A stretch of 64,000 nucleotides of DNA, from positions 48,918,805 to 48,982,804 of the forward strand of contig NC_134847.1 of the NCBI RefSeq assembly GCF_965363235.1, given 5' to 3'. Below are positions 1-9,319 of this stretch, one piece after another (the stretch's first letter is position 1; each line of letters begins with the position of its first letter). Both the position numbers and the translations under genes were made by a program. The DNA comes from Mytilus galloprovincialis. Its lineage: Eukaryota > Mollusca > Bivalvia > Mytilida > Mytilidae. The notes under the pieces were generated by a model, which had not been told where the DNA came from, ran no database searches, and saw only the letters and a list, made by a program, of their open reading frames with translations.

Positions 1-59
1 TTTCAGGGGTGAGGGATAAATATTAGCTTTTTTTCCACGTTCTGCATGTGGTTTTTTTC

Positions 60-300
60 ATGTGTTGTTGGGTTTTTTTTTTTTTGTATCGATCTGATGA
101 GTTTAGTCTTTTTCAACTGCTTTTATAGTGAGTATATAAGTTGTGCTGTAACACTACTGTCCCATGTTATTTGAAGAATTGAGCGCTAACAAACATGTCT
201 AGTCCCATAACATTCTGTAAGTGCCTGTCTAAAGTCAGGAGACTGTAGTTAATTGTATGTTGTTGGTTCATTATTTTGTAAATTGTTGCCAACCATACGG
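60..300 (+). repeat. Dispersed mussel repeat, tail-type fragment
   Basis: The stretch holds a T-run, then CGATCTGATGAGTTTAGTC, a CACTACTGTCCC block and a GTGCCTGTCTAAAGTCAGGA block. The same blocks recur near 2930, 5820-5880, 19800 and 24010-24140. This marks it as a diverged piece of the dispersed family whose fullest copy here lies downstream of the reverse transcriptase at 4178. The TATATAA at 133-139 falls inside this repeat. Family name not determined. Confidence 0.5.
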
Positions 301-451
301 AATGGGTATTATTTACATTACTGGAGGCCGTATGGTTCCCTATTATTGTTTATATCCACTTGAGTTTGAACTTTAGATGAAAGTTATTTCATTGGCAGTC
401 ATACCACATCTACATTGAATAATATATCGACTTTCTCTTCAGCTATCGATT

Positions 452-2144
452 ATGAACAAGATGGCTTTCCTCAGTTTGGTCTATACCATGCTGCTGATAA
501 TACCAGGACCGATTTTAGGAAAAGCTTTGACTAAGAAAAATGTTAGAAAAGAAAGGCAAGCAGAAGCAGCTGCGCGTGCATTACTACCATTAGCCTCCTA
601 CGCAGGAATGACAGTGTCAGCACCTGTTTTTCTTACATTGGTAGCGACCTATGGGATCTATGCTGTCATAAGTTATGCCATTAGTACGTACACTTATATA
701 ATTTAAAGATTCTTGATGTTTGATACTGTGTTTTTGCAATGTACGAAATGGGCAATATTCTGGATTCCAGAAGACCCGACATGGCACCATAGTTGAACAA
801 TATGTTTTAAAAATGAAGATGTGATATGTACATGGTCAACGACACATGATGGCAAAATACTATCACAAATACGAGAGCTTTTTGACAAACAGTGTCAGAG
901 AATTACATTCGCATGTCGTACTATAGTGAATAAAAGTTGACAAAACGCCCGCAAAATATTTGAAACATACAGACGGTACAATAGTCAAAAAAACATAATC
1001 GTAAGGAATATTATGAAGTATCAGAGGTTTATGTTGAAGCATGGACGGATGAAGTCATTGCGTTTCTAGCTACTGGAAACTATAAACAAATACGTGTTAT
1101 AATTGAATCTTTGAGTCACTAAGGGACTTTAATAAAGAACTCTTTCACACGTTACAATGTTTTCAAAGTATAATATTGATATTATTTATTCCTTAGATCG
1201 TGCTTTTTTCGCCATTTTTTTTCTTTTTACTACATCTTTTATTTTTGTTTTCATTATTGTTCTTATGTGTTCAAATCATTTGTTATCTTTTGTTTGATTT
1301 ATTTTTGAAAGAATAAAGAATGTTATAGTATACCACAGATATTATTAGTTACACAGTGTGCAATTGTCCTAATACGAGAATTTATCGGGTTAATAAAATT
1401 CATATCGGGTGAGGCGAAGCCAAACCCGATATGAATTTTATTGACCCGATAAATTCTGTATTAGGACAATTGAACACTGTGTAACGAATTGATCCTGATT
1501 TTGTTCTATTACATATTATAATATTAAAATTCAATATTAGGACAATATCAACCAAATACAGTCTAGATAATTAAAAAAACTGTGAAAAATTAAAAATATT
1601 AGGACTTTATAGCAATTCAAATTTCATTTTTTTTATTAGGTCAATGGTATAAGCAAGGATTTGTATAGTAAGACATAAGACATTATACTACAGTCTATGC
1701 AAAAGCTCACGAGATTCCAATCCTTCTTACTATACAAATCCTTGGTATAAGGGAGATAATTCCAATTGACGTAATAAAAAATTGTACTGAAATTTATTAG
1801 GACAATATCAGCCAATCAAATTGCGAGAAATTACTCTAAATCAGGATAAATGTTCTTGTTGGTGTGGTTTTCAAAAAGAAAAACAATTATTGACGATCAG
1901 CCTAAGGCTCTTTTCATTAAATAGTGTTACAACTTAAAAGTATAAACACAATAGAAATATTCACTGTAATGCTTGACAATAGTGTGATTTATAATGATGT
2001 TTTACAGGATCAAGAAGGGACAGGGACAGTCATTCCTGTGCCAATAACAGAGGATGGTGTAGACGAAGATGTCAAAGCCACGAGGTGGTAGACTGGTATC
2101 ATAGTGACATTTGTGGATCGTACAATTGCTGTCGTCCATATTAA
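452..2144 (+). CDS. Big defensin precursor, copy 1 (two coding exons)
   Basis: Big defensins are secreted antimicrobial peptides with a hydrophobic N-terminal domain and a beta-defensin-like C-terminal domain. Coding exons are 452-683 and 2008-2144, joined in phase 1 (donor GTACGT at 684, acceptor TTTACAG ending 2007), giving 122 aa. Residues 1-23 look like a signal peptide. Residues 24-42 are a basic propeptide. Residues 43-77 (ALLPLASYAG...) form the family's hydrophobic domain. Cysteines at 88, 95, 99, 113, 118 and 119 give C-X6-C-X3-C-X13-C-X4-CC, the exact big-defensin spacing. The C-terminal domain is arginine-rich (nine Arg in residues 78-122). An acceptor at 441-442 just before the ATG implies an upstream noncoding exon that I could not place. 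The second exon is read in a different frame from the longest open frames around it, so simple ORF calling misses it. Paralogue at 14083-15908. Confidence 0.93.
1348..1485. mobile_element. Palindromic MITE in defensin intron
   Basis: The two ends are near-perfect reverse complements: GTTACACAGTGT at 1348 and ACACTGTGTAAC ending 1485. The arms run about 60 bp through AATTTATCGGGT and its complement to a short loop near 1413-1425. With no coding capacity, it is a non-autonomous foldback-type element. It would form a strong hairpin in the pre-mRNA. Confidence 0.8.
1654..1744. mobile_element. Short MITE with 7-bp flanking repeat
   Basis: Terminal inverted repeats CAAGGATTTGTATAGTAAG (1654) and its complement (ending 1744) enclose about 50 bp. 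GTATAAG stands on both sides (1647-1653 and 1745-1751), consistent with a target-site duplication of 7-8 bp, as hAT-like elements make. The superfamily is inference. Confidence 0.7.
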
Positions 2145-2344
2145 TGAGATCAAAATGTATTGACTTGTATCGATCTTCTTTTTCGTCATTTTTTTTTTAC
2201 GTGCATTTTTTTTTTTTATTGAAAACATGAAATTAAAGACTATTTTTATCAAAAATATTGTTTAAACGTGGCTCAAATACTTGTTCTACATAGCATGCTC
2301 ATTATTTAGTATGAATACATGCATGAATACATATAGGTTAAAAA

Positions 2345-3000
2345 TCAATTGGTCATCCATTTAACACAGTACACTTTAGCCGATACATAAGGGCCACCCT
2401 TAACATCATTGACAAGTTCTAAATAACCATTTTCCATTCTCAATTTTATGAGTCTAGGTCAATCATGGAACTTTTGGTCCTAAGTGATCATCTCCTTTGT
2501 ACTTGTTTTGGCTTTCGAACTTTTTTCATCTGAGCGTCACAGGTTAGTCTTGTGTGGAAGAGGCACACGTCTGGCGTATTAAATTTTGAATTAGGTACCT
2601 TTTGTTAGCTATTATTCGTGTGTATCTCTGTCATATATGTTCTCCCATTTATTTGTATTGTAGTTCTGTCATGTAATGTTGTCATTTTAATGTTATATTT
2701 AACATTGCCATAAAAGTGGGAGGTTTGATATGCCTCAGAACCAGATTCAACCCACCATTTTTTTCTTAAAATGACCTGTTCCAAGTTAGGAAAATGGCCA
2801 TTGTTATATTATAGTTTGTTTCTGTGTATGTTACATTTTAATGTTGTGTTTCTGTTGTGTCGTTGTTATCCTCTTATATTTGATGCGTTTCCCTCAGTTT
2901 AGTTTGTAACCCGGATTTGTTTTTTTTCTCTATCGATTTATGAGTTTCGAACAGCGGTATACTACTGTTGCCCTTATCTGACACCAAAATAACAAAAACA
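2345..3000 (+). repeat. Dispersed repeat with decayed hammerhead-like motif
   Basis: The block holds CCATTCTCAATTTTATGAG (the end of the tail family seen at 6105-6124), then a segment at 2532-2576 laid out like the hammerhead ribozymes of Penelope-like/retrozyme repeats (GAGCGTCAC ... AGTCTT ... GTCTGGCG). The catalytic boxes CTGATGA and CGAAAC are both altered. From 2650 follows TTGTCATTTTAATGTTATA and a GCGGGAGGTTT-like block that recurs at 12465-12545. No gene is seen here. Confidence 0.55.
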
Positions 3001-4035
3001 ATTACTGTTTTCTAACTTTTTCAAAGTAAAAGTGATGTATTTTTGTTTTCAGTGTATAATTATTGAGAACAACTGAGAATAAGAATTGAATTAAGGAACT
3101 GATGCATAAATATAACTAGATGTTTATAATTGTCCAGAACATATGCTCCACAAAAAAGAAAAGCATTCTGTTTTGATATTTTGATCAAGCAGAGGTTTGT
3201 TATTGTACTGAGTTTGAACATATAGTAATTTTATTCAAAATCCACGGCCTTTTACCCTTGTACTAATCATGTGCTTGATATATTGAGGATTATTACATGC
3301 AGCACTAGCAATGATTTCCTTAAAACAAGTTAATGAATTATGATATCTTTTATACAAAATATAAGTATGGACAAATTCAAGTACACCATCCAGGGTTTTG
3401 CTCGACTTAAGAGTCTCAGCAAGAGTGTTTTTGTTGTTGCAATGAAAGTGTTAGGATAAACACTACCATATCATGGACAAACCAAATGTTGTAACGAAAA
3501 TCTCTATATCACACTAAGATATAGATTACTTTATTCGCCACAAAATCCCCCTTTTCTCCCAAAAACAATAATTCGATATATAATATTACTTTGAAAGACG
3601 TTTCACTTTGGTATATGTCCAAGAGGAGAGAATTATACAAAAGGGACAATTAAACCCATAAGGATGTGCACCTTTTAGGAGCCGAATATTTCAAGAATTA
3701 TTATTTTTTCTTTAGCTGGTTTTTTGGGTTTATATGACTGTAAACATGCGGAAATCCAGTTGAAATAGAACTAAAGAATCGAAGCTCTTTGTTAGAGAAG
3801 GCGATTAAAGTACTTGACGATAGTCTTTTGAGTTGGATAATGAAAATGCTTATCTTCGAAAAAATATATTGTTTGTGTGTGATAACTAGGGTTTATAGTC
3901 TTCAACCACTGAAAATTTTTAGTCTGCCCTTCCACGAAATATTTAATTAGAATTTTTTTAAATGTTTTAAGAATTTTCGAAAATTCCACATGACAACCGA
4001 TCGATCAGACAATAGTTTTAAGTTGAATCAATGCA
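3001..4035. other. Intergenic, no gene recognised
   Basis: This is AT-rich sequence before the reverse transcriptase. Read on the - strand, about 3240-3380 is open and looks like a short coding relic, but I cannot name it. A - strand open frame at 3792-3989 has no recognisable features. Confidence 0.4.
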
Positions 4036-4177
4036 GGTTTGACGTAAATTTTACATTGAGGTTCTGAAAAAGGAAATCACCAATTCACCAACATTCCAAC
4101 TGACTCCATTTTCAGAAAACGAAATCTGTAACAAACATAAACTTTTAGCCACCGCTTTACAAGCAGAGCCAAATACA

Positions 4178-5485
4178 ATGAAAGTCCCAACAATGTATTG
4201 GCTTCCGAAGCTACACAAAACCCCTTACAAATATAGATTTATTTCGTCTTCAAGCCATTGTTCAACTACTAAATTGTCTATTCTTCTTACCAGCACACTT
4301 GGTACAATTAAAAACCTTATAATAAATTGTTCAAATAAGGCCTTCGAAAATAGTGGAATAAATTACTTTTGGAGTGTCAAGAACTCGTTGGAAGTACTTG
4401 ATAAATTGCATGCTTATATTGGTGATTTTGAATCTATTCAAAGTTTTGATTTTTCTACCCTGTATACCACATTGCCTCACATTCTCATTAAGAAAAAATT
4501 CACACACCTAATTAAATGGGCATTCAAAAAATCAGAATGTGAATATATATGTTCAAACTCTTTTAGGTCATTTTTTAGTAGCAATAAACAAAAAAACTAT
4601 GTTAATTGGACATGCTTTGATACTATATATGCCCTTGAATTTTTACTAGATAACATTTTTGTTCGCTTTGGGGATTCCGTATATCGTCAGATTATCGGAA
4701 TTCCAATGGGGACTAACTGTGCACCACTTATTGCGGACCTCTTTTTGTATTGTTATGAGTTACAATTTATGACAAAAATAAGCAAAGACCCATCAAAACA
4801 ACATCTGATAAACAAATTTAATAATACTTTTAGATATTTGGATGATATTTTGGCTCTCAATAATGACGACTTCAGTATGTATATTAATGAAATTTATCCT
4901 GCTGAACTTACTTTAAATAAAGCTAATACTAACAATGACCACTGCCCTTTCCTCGATCTTGATATCTATATCACTAACGGAAAGCTGAATACTAAAATTT
5001 ATGATAAAAGGGATGATTTTTCATTTCCTATCGTTAATTATCCGTTTTTAGATGGTGACGTTCCCTTGTCACCATCTTACGGTGTTTATATATCTCAACT
5101 TGTACGATTCGCTCGTGTATGTAACAATGTTTTAGATTTTAACGAGAGAAATTTATGTATTACTGAAAAATTATTACACCAGGGTTTTCGATATCACAAA
5201 CTAGTCAAAACATTTACTAAATTTTATCATCGGTATAAAGACATCATTCGTAAATATAGCTCAACATGCAGACTTCTTATACATTCAGGTATTTCACATC
5301 CAATTTTTTATGGAAATATTCTTTATAAAGCACAAAGGTGTCAGTATTTACCTCAGAAACTTAAAAAACATTTGAATAGACTTATTAAGAAGGGATATAA
5401 TTACGATACTGTTGTCAAGTCATTAAAGATTGCATATTTTGGCGTTAATATTGAGTCACTGATAAGGTCTTTGCGTCGGAACTAA
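4178..5485 (+). CDS. Penelope-like element reverse transcriptase (435 aa, N-terminally incomplete)
   Basis: This is the reverse transcriptase of a retroelement, copying element RNA into DNA. Visible motifs are YWLPKLHKTP at residues 7-16, motif A SFDFSTLY with Asp91 at 89-96, motif B GIPMGTNCAP at 174-183, motif C YLDD at 220-223, and a following FLDLDIYI block near 260. The LPKLHK opening and FLDL block point to the Penelope-like (PLE) group rather than LINEs. In-frame sequence without a stop continues upstream to about 4040 with no Met, so the true N-terminus is missing or uses another start. No GIY-YIG endonuclease domain is visible downstream. The catalytic core is open throughout, so this is a relatively young copy. 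A tail of about 640 bp follows and recurs elsewhere in the window. The class is inferred from motifs. Confidence 0.75.
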   Translation: MKVPTMYWLPKLHKTPYKYRFISSSSHCSTTKLSILLTSTLGTIKNLIINCSNKAFENSGINYFWSVKNSLEVLDKLHAYIGDFESIQSFDFSTLYTTLPHILIKKKFTHLIKWAFKKSECEYICSNSFRSFFSSNKQKNYVNWTCFDTIYALEFLLDNIFVRFGDSVYRQIIGIPMGTNCAPLIADLFLYCYELQFMTKISKDPSKQHLINKFNNTFRYLDDILALNNDDFSMYINEIYPAELTLNKANTNNDHCPFLDLDIYITNGKLNTKIYDKRDDFSFPIVNYPFLDGDVPLSPSYGVYISQLVRFARVCNNVLDFNERNLCITEKLLHQGFRYHKLVKTFTKFYHRYKDIIRKYSSTCRLLIHSGISHPIFYGNILYKAQRCQYLPQKLKKHLNRLIKKGYNYDTVVKSLKIAYFGVNIESLIRSLRRN

Positions 5486-6124
5486 ACACATTTATTCTAA
5501 AAACAGTTGTTGGCATGACACGGGTTATGTTCTTCTCATATATGTTATGATGGTATGATACTAAACCCCTAACGGGAAGGATTGTGCCTGATGTACATAT
5601 GATGAAATCATAATCTTTCAGTCAGTTTAATTGAAGTCTGGAGCTGGCATGTCAGTTAACTGCTAGTAGTCTGTTGTTATTTATGTATTATTGTCATTTT
5701 GTTTATTTTCTTTGGTTACATCTTCTGACATCAGACTCGGACTTCTCTTGAACTGAATTTTAATGTGCGTATTGTTATGCGTTTACTTTTCTACATTGGT
5801 TAGAGGTATAGGGGGAGGGTTGAGATCTCACAAACATGTTTAACTCCGCCGCATTTTTGCGCCTGTCCCAAGTCAGGAGCCTCTGGCCTTTGTTAGTCTT
5901 GTATTATTTTAATTTTAGTTTCTTGTGTACAATTTGGAAATTAGTATGGCGTTCATTATCACTGAACTAGTATATATATTTGTTTAGGGGCCAGCTGAAG
6001 GACGCCTCCGGGTGAGGGAATTTCTCGCTACATTGAAGACCTGTTGGTGACCTTCTGCTGTTGTTTTTTATTTGGTCGGGTTGTTGTCTCTTTGACACAT
6101 TCCCCATTTCCATTCTCAATTTTA
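5486..6124 (+). repeat. 3' tail of the reverse-transcriptase element
   Basis: This is noncoding sequence immediately after the RT stop, ending in TTCCATTCTCAATTTTA. Internal landmarks are GGAGGGTTGAGATCTCAC, CCAAGTCAGGAGCCTCTGG, GGGGCCAGCTGAAGGACG and TTTGACACATTCCCC. Diverged copies of its last 120-400 bp occur on + at 7010, 19685, 23590 and 54000 and on - at 40540-41165, so it is a retrotransposed tail family and not a host UTR. Confidence 0.7.
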
Positions 6125-7009
6125 AGATCATTAACTGATGCTCATTAGCTAGTAGATACATTTGTCTTTTAAAATACAACTGACATATAAGGCTATGTGG
6201 ATAAATATATCGGTTCTAAAGAGCAAAATTGGAAGCGCTTCATCCCTACAATGGCTACCATTTCTACGATTGTGAAAATGAACTGGCTTAATTGGAAGAT
6301 AAATTTGACGAAGTCGAATCCTGACTGTAAACAAATTATTGGTGAAGAAAAACATATAATGGTCCACTTTTTCTTTCTGTCACAGCTAATTGATGATTTC
6401 TCTTTTCTTTATACATTTTTGGGGGATATTGTCTTGAAACAAATTATAGTTTCACAATTTGGCTTTCTTTAAACTTTCACTAAAGATGAAATGGACCAAT
6501 CTGAATAAATTTAACATTAAAAAACTATAGGTATGTTTTAATATAAGACCTTTTATATATTTTTTTGCTTTTTCGTGTTGAATTTACAGTGTTCCACTTG
6601 CAAATTTTGTAAATTTGGGATTTTTCTCGTGTTCAAGAACTAAAACATATTATTTCACCTACTTTGTTATTAATGATTGAAAAATACATATCTAAGAAAT
6701 CATAACAGAAAAAAATTATATGGGATGTACATTTATCTCGTAAAATCATTTCATGTACCCCTCACCCATTTTCTTTACATTTTGACCAATGAAACTGACT
6801 TGATTGGTTATAAAATTTGAAAACTTTATTACTGAAATACGACTTATTGCCAATACACAATTCTTTTCACAGAGTTAAGTTTGATAATAACGTTTTTTTA
6901 GCTTCATTGATATTTTTCGCTCGTATCATCTGTTTCGGAAATAATTCAAGACAAAGATTTCGAAGAGACTGAAACATTAGACTGAGACCCCGCTATGTTT
7001 AATCACCTC
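6125..7009. other. Intergenic, nothing recognised
   Basis: Low-complexity AT-rich sequence. The overlapping short open frames near 6150-6470 on both strands have no features of a real gene. Confidence 0.5.
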
Positions 7010-7252
7010 TGGCCTTTGTTAGTCTTGTATGACTTTTTCTTTTAGTTTCTTGTGTATATTTCGGAGTTTAGTATGACGCCCATTATCACTGAAATAGTAT
7101 ACATTTTTGTTTAGGGGCCAACTGAAGCACGTCTCTAGGTGCGGGAGTTTCTCGCTGTATTTACGACCCATTGGTGGCCTTCGACTGTTGTCTGCTCTTT
7201 GGTTGTTTTTGTTTTTGTGTCTTTGACACATTCCCCATTTCCATTTTCAATT
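7010..7252 (+). repeat. Tail-family copy
   Basis: It matches the last part of 5486-6124 in order: CTCTGGCCTTTGTTAGTC, TTAGTTTCTTGTGTAT, GGGGCCAACTGAAGCACG, TTTGACACATTCCCC and a final TCAATTTTA. Several substitutions show it is an older insertion. Confidence 0.75.
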
Positions 7253-7976
7253 TTATAGATATATGAAATATATAATATGAACTTTTATCTAGACAGGAGA
7301 ACCAGTCTCACTGAAACGTCAGAAGAATACATCTTTAAGTCGAAAAAAGATGGCAACTCCATGACTAAAAAGGAAAAGACAAACAAAAATACACAAACCA
7401 CAGCATAGAAAACTAAAGACTGAACAAAATGAACTATTCAAAAAATGGATGATCGCAGGTGCTCTGGAAAGGAAATCAAATCCTGCTACATATGTGAAAT
7501 GAAAATATGTTGACAAGTTACATTGGGCGATTATACATCATGTTAACAGTGTATTGGTAATTTGACTCTTTTATCACCATTAATTATATTAGTACAAACC
7601 CGCTTAAGCTTATTACTCATTCAAGGATAAGGGGACGGGCGTGTAGTTACGAAATTTAACATTCTCCGTCATCTGTGAAACGGATATACCGTAACGGTTA
7701 ACCAACTTATGACGGCGTCTGTAACGTTTACTGAGGGATTTGTCAACTTCACCAATTGAAACGCTTGGTTTAATAGCTTACTGCAAAGCACAAAAATGTC
7801 ACTTCTTTACTATCCATGATCTTGTTTTTTGTGTGTTTTTTTGTTTTTAAATAGTATTGCACTTTGAAATTTTATTATACACATCGCAATAAAAACAAGA
7901 AACTACATACATTAAGTACTGTTTGTTTTATTTCCATTTACAAAGCAAAACAAAATTAACTGGTTACGTTAAATCA
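7253..7976. other. 3' flank of receptor gene A
   Basis: This lies downstream of the receptor on the - strand. A sequence near 7880 (TTTATT on +, AATAAA on -) could serve as its poly(A) signal. No other gene is seen. Confidence 0.4.
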
Positions 7977-9319
7977 TCACCTGATTATAATTGAAAGTTG
8001 TCCACTTTCATTTTGAGGCTCAGTTTCTTTTCGACTCATTCTCTTCTTTACGGCACCAATTGCTTGATTGTTAAATAAGACAGTTGATAAAAATATCAAA
8101 ATGCCTTGAAAGTTAAGTAAAAGTGCAGAAATCTGACGGAAGATATCGCCAAAGAAATGAACCATAAAGAAAATTATCCAGGCCAAACCACATAGTACTG
8201 AGAGTTTTCCGTAGAAAATACATTTGAAGCGGTCGCTTTTTCTTTTCTTAATTCTAGTTGAGGTCAGATATGCCGTTTTCGTCCTGTTCGACTCGATACC
8301 ATAAAGTATTATACCGAAACAAGTACAGTTAAAAACCGAATTAATCACAAATGGTATGCCAATGGTATAAATGGCTACGAAGAAATTAAGAAAACAGTTT
8401 CGAGCTCGACCGTATGCAGACTGATTATCATACAGTTTATCAGTCACAAAATATGTAATAGAGGTAACCAGTATTGGTATTCCCCATCCAGCCAAACAAT
8501 ACAATCCAAATCTTCTTCCATGGTGTAATGTTTTTCTGGTTTTCAGTATATTGTACGCATTGAATGTTCTAGCTATGTCATAAGATAGCACTGATGTCCA
8601 GGAAAATACAGCTAACCAAAAATACTGCAATATCACAGCTATGCCAATACATGTTTTATGACCCTTCACACCAAAGTCATGAAACATAAACAATTGACAA
8701 ATAAACAAAGCTCCTGAAAAACTGGTTAAATTCTTTCCATGCAGATTACGCAATTCTGGTAAAGCAACATGGACAAAAATGGTGAAGAATAAACATAGCA
8801 AAGACAAAAACAAGGAAATATCTTCAACCAAATGCCACGCATTCTGTCTTTTCCGATTATGATTATGAATTGTTGTACAGTTTTGGAATCTCAGGCTTAT
8901 TTCAGAACAATTTACATACTCCTCACAAACTTTTCTTATTTCTGATTGTATATCTTTGGTAACTACACTATCATGGTGTATTTGAAGTTGAGTTATTTTG
9001 TTTCCTGTACCATTTTCATATAAAATAACGGAGTGACATGGTCTCGATTCTGTTTGAAGCATGCAACCGTCTAAGCAAAAACGACAATAATTATAATTGG
9101 CTTTACCGACAAAAGACTCATTATGTATGTCAAACTCATTAAATTTATTTTGTAAATTTGTATCGTCTTTCTTTCCACACAGGTCAAGTTGCCTAAAACT
9201 GACGAAAATGTGATAACCGGCTGTGATAGTTTTAAAGTTGTCAATCAATGATGATAGAATGCTGTGTTTGGCAGAGTTTGTTATCATGACATCACACAAA
9301 ACCAGCATAAGTAGGCAGT
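7977..9319 (-). CDS. Methuselah/secretin-like 7TM receptor A (large 3' exon)
   Basis: This is a plasma-membrane G-protein-coupled receptor of the class B/methuselah-like type; ligand unknown. Numbering from the in-exon Met at 9308 gives 443 aa. Residues 1-155 form a cysteine-rich extracellular region with N-X-S/T sites. Seven hydrophobic segments lie at about 163-182, 196-212, 220-243, 267-288, 307-332, 364-385 and 395-413. Family marks are PELRNLHGKNL after TM1, GWGIP (274-278) in TM4, Cys220/Cys305 for the loop disulphide, and NFQG (399-402) in TM7. The exon opens at an acceptor (TTTCAG on -, AG at 9321-9320), and the residues before Met308-frame start (CLLMLVLC) are hydrophobic. The signal peptide therefore probably begins in an upstream exon that I could not locate. 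The C-tail is basic, with Ser/Thr. The closest relative in the window is receptor B (20678-22024). Confidence 0.85.

Larger units (their letters stand above)
684..2007 (+). other. Intron of big defensin copy 1
   Basis: This is the phase-1 intron between the hydrophobic-domain and cysteine-rich exons. It carries two hairpin MITEs (1348-1485 and 1654-1744). The stretch 703-1130 has patches that look faintly coding but are broken by many stops, and I do not recognise them. Confidence 0.8.

Noticed and set aside
133-139. TATATAA as a promoter for big defensin 1
   Set aside because: It lies inside a dispersed repeat (60-300), and no leader exon with a donor follows at the right distance.
703-888. 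61-aa frame on - after defensin exon 1
   Set aside because: It lies within the defensin 1 intron, has no domain, and no splice context supports it.
4178-6124. LTR-type or LINE-type retrotransposon
   Set aside because: No long terminal direct repeats, gag, integrase or RNase H were seen. The LPKLHK and FLDL motifs fit Penelope-like RT better than LINE RT.
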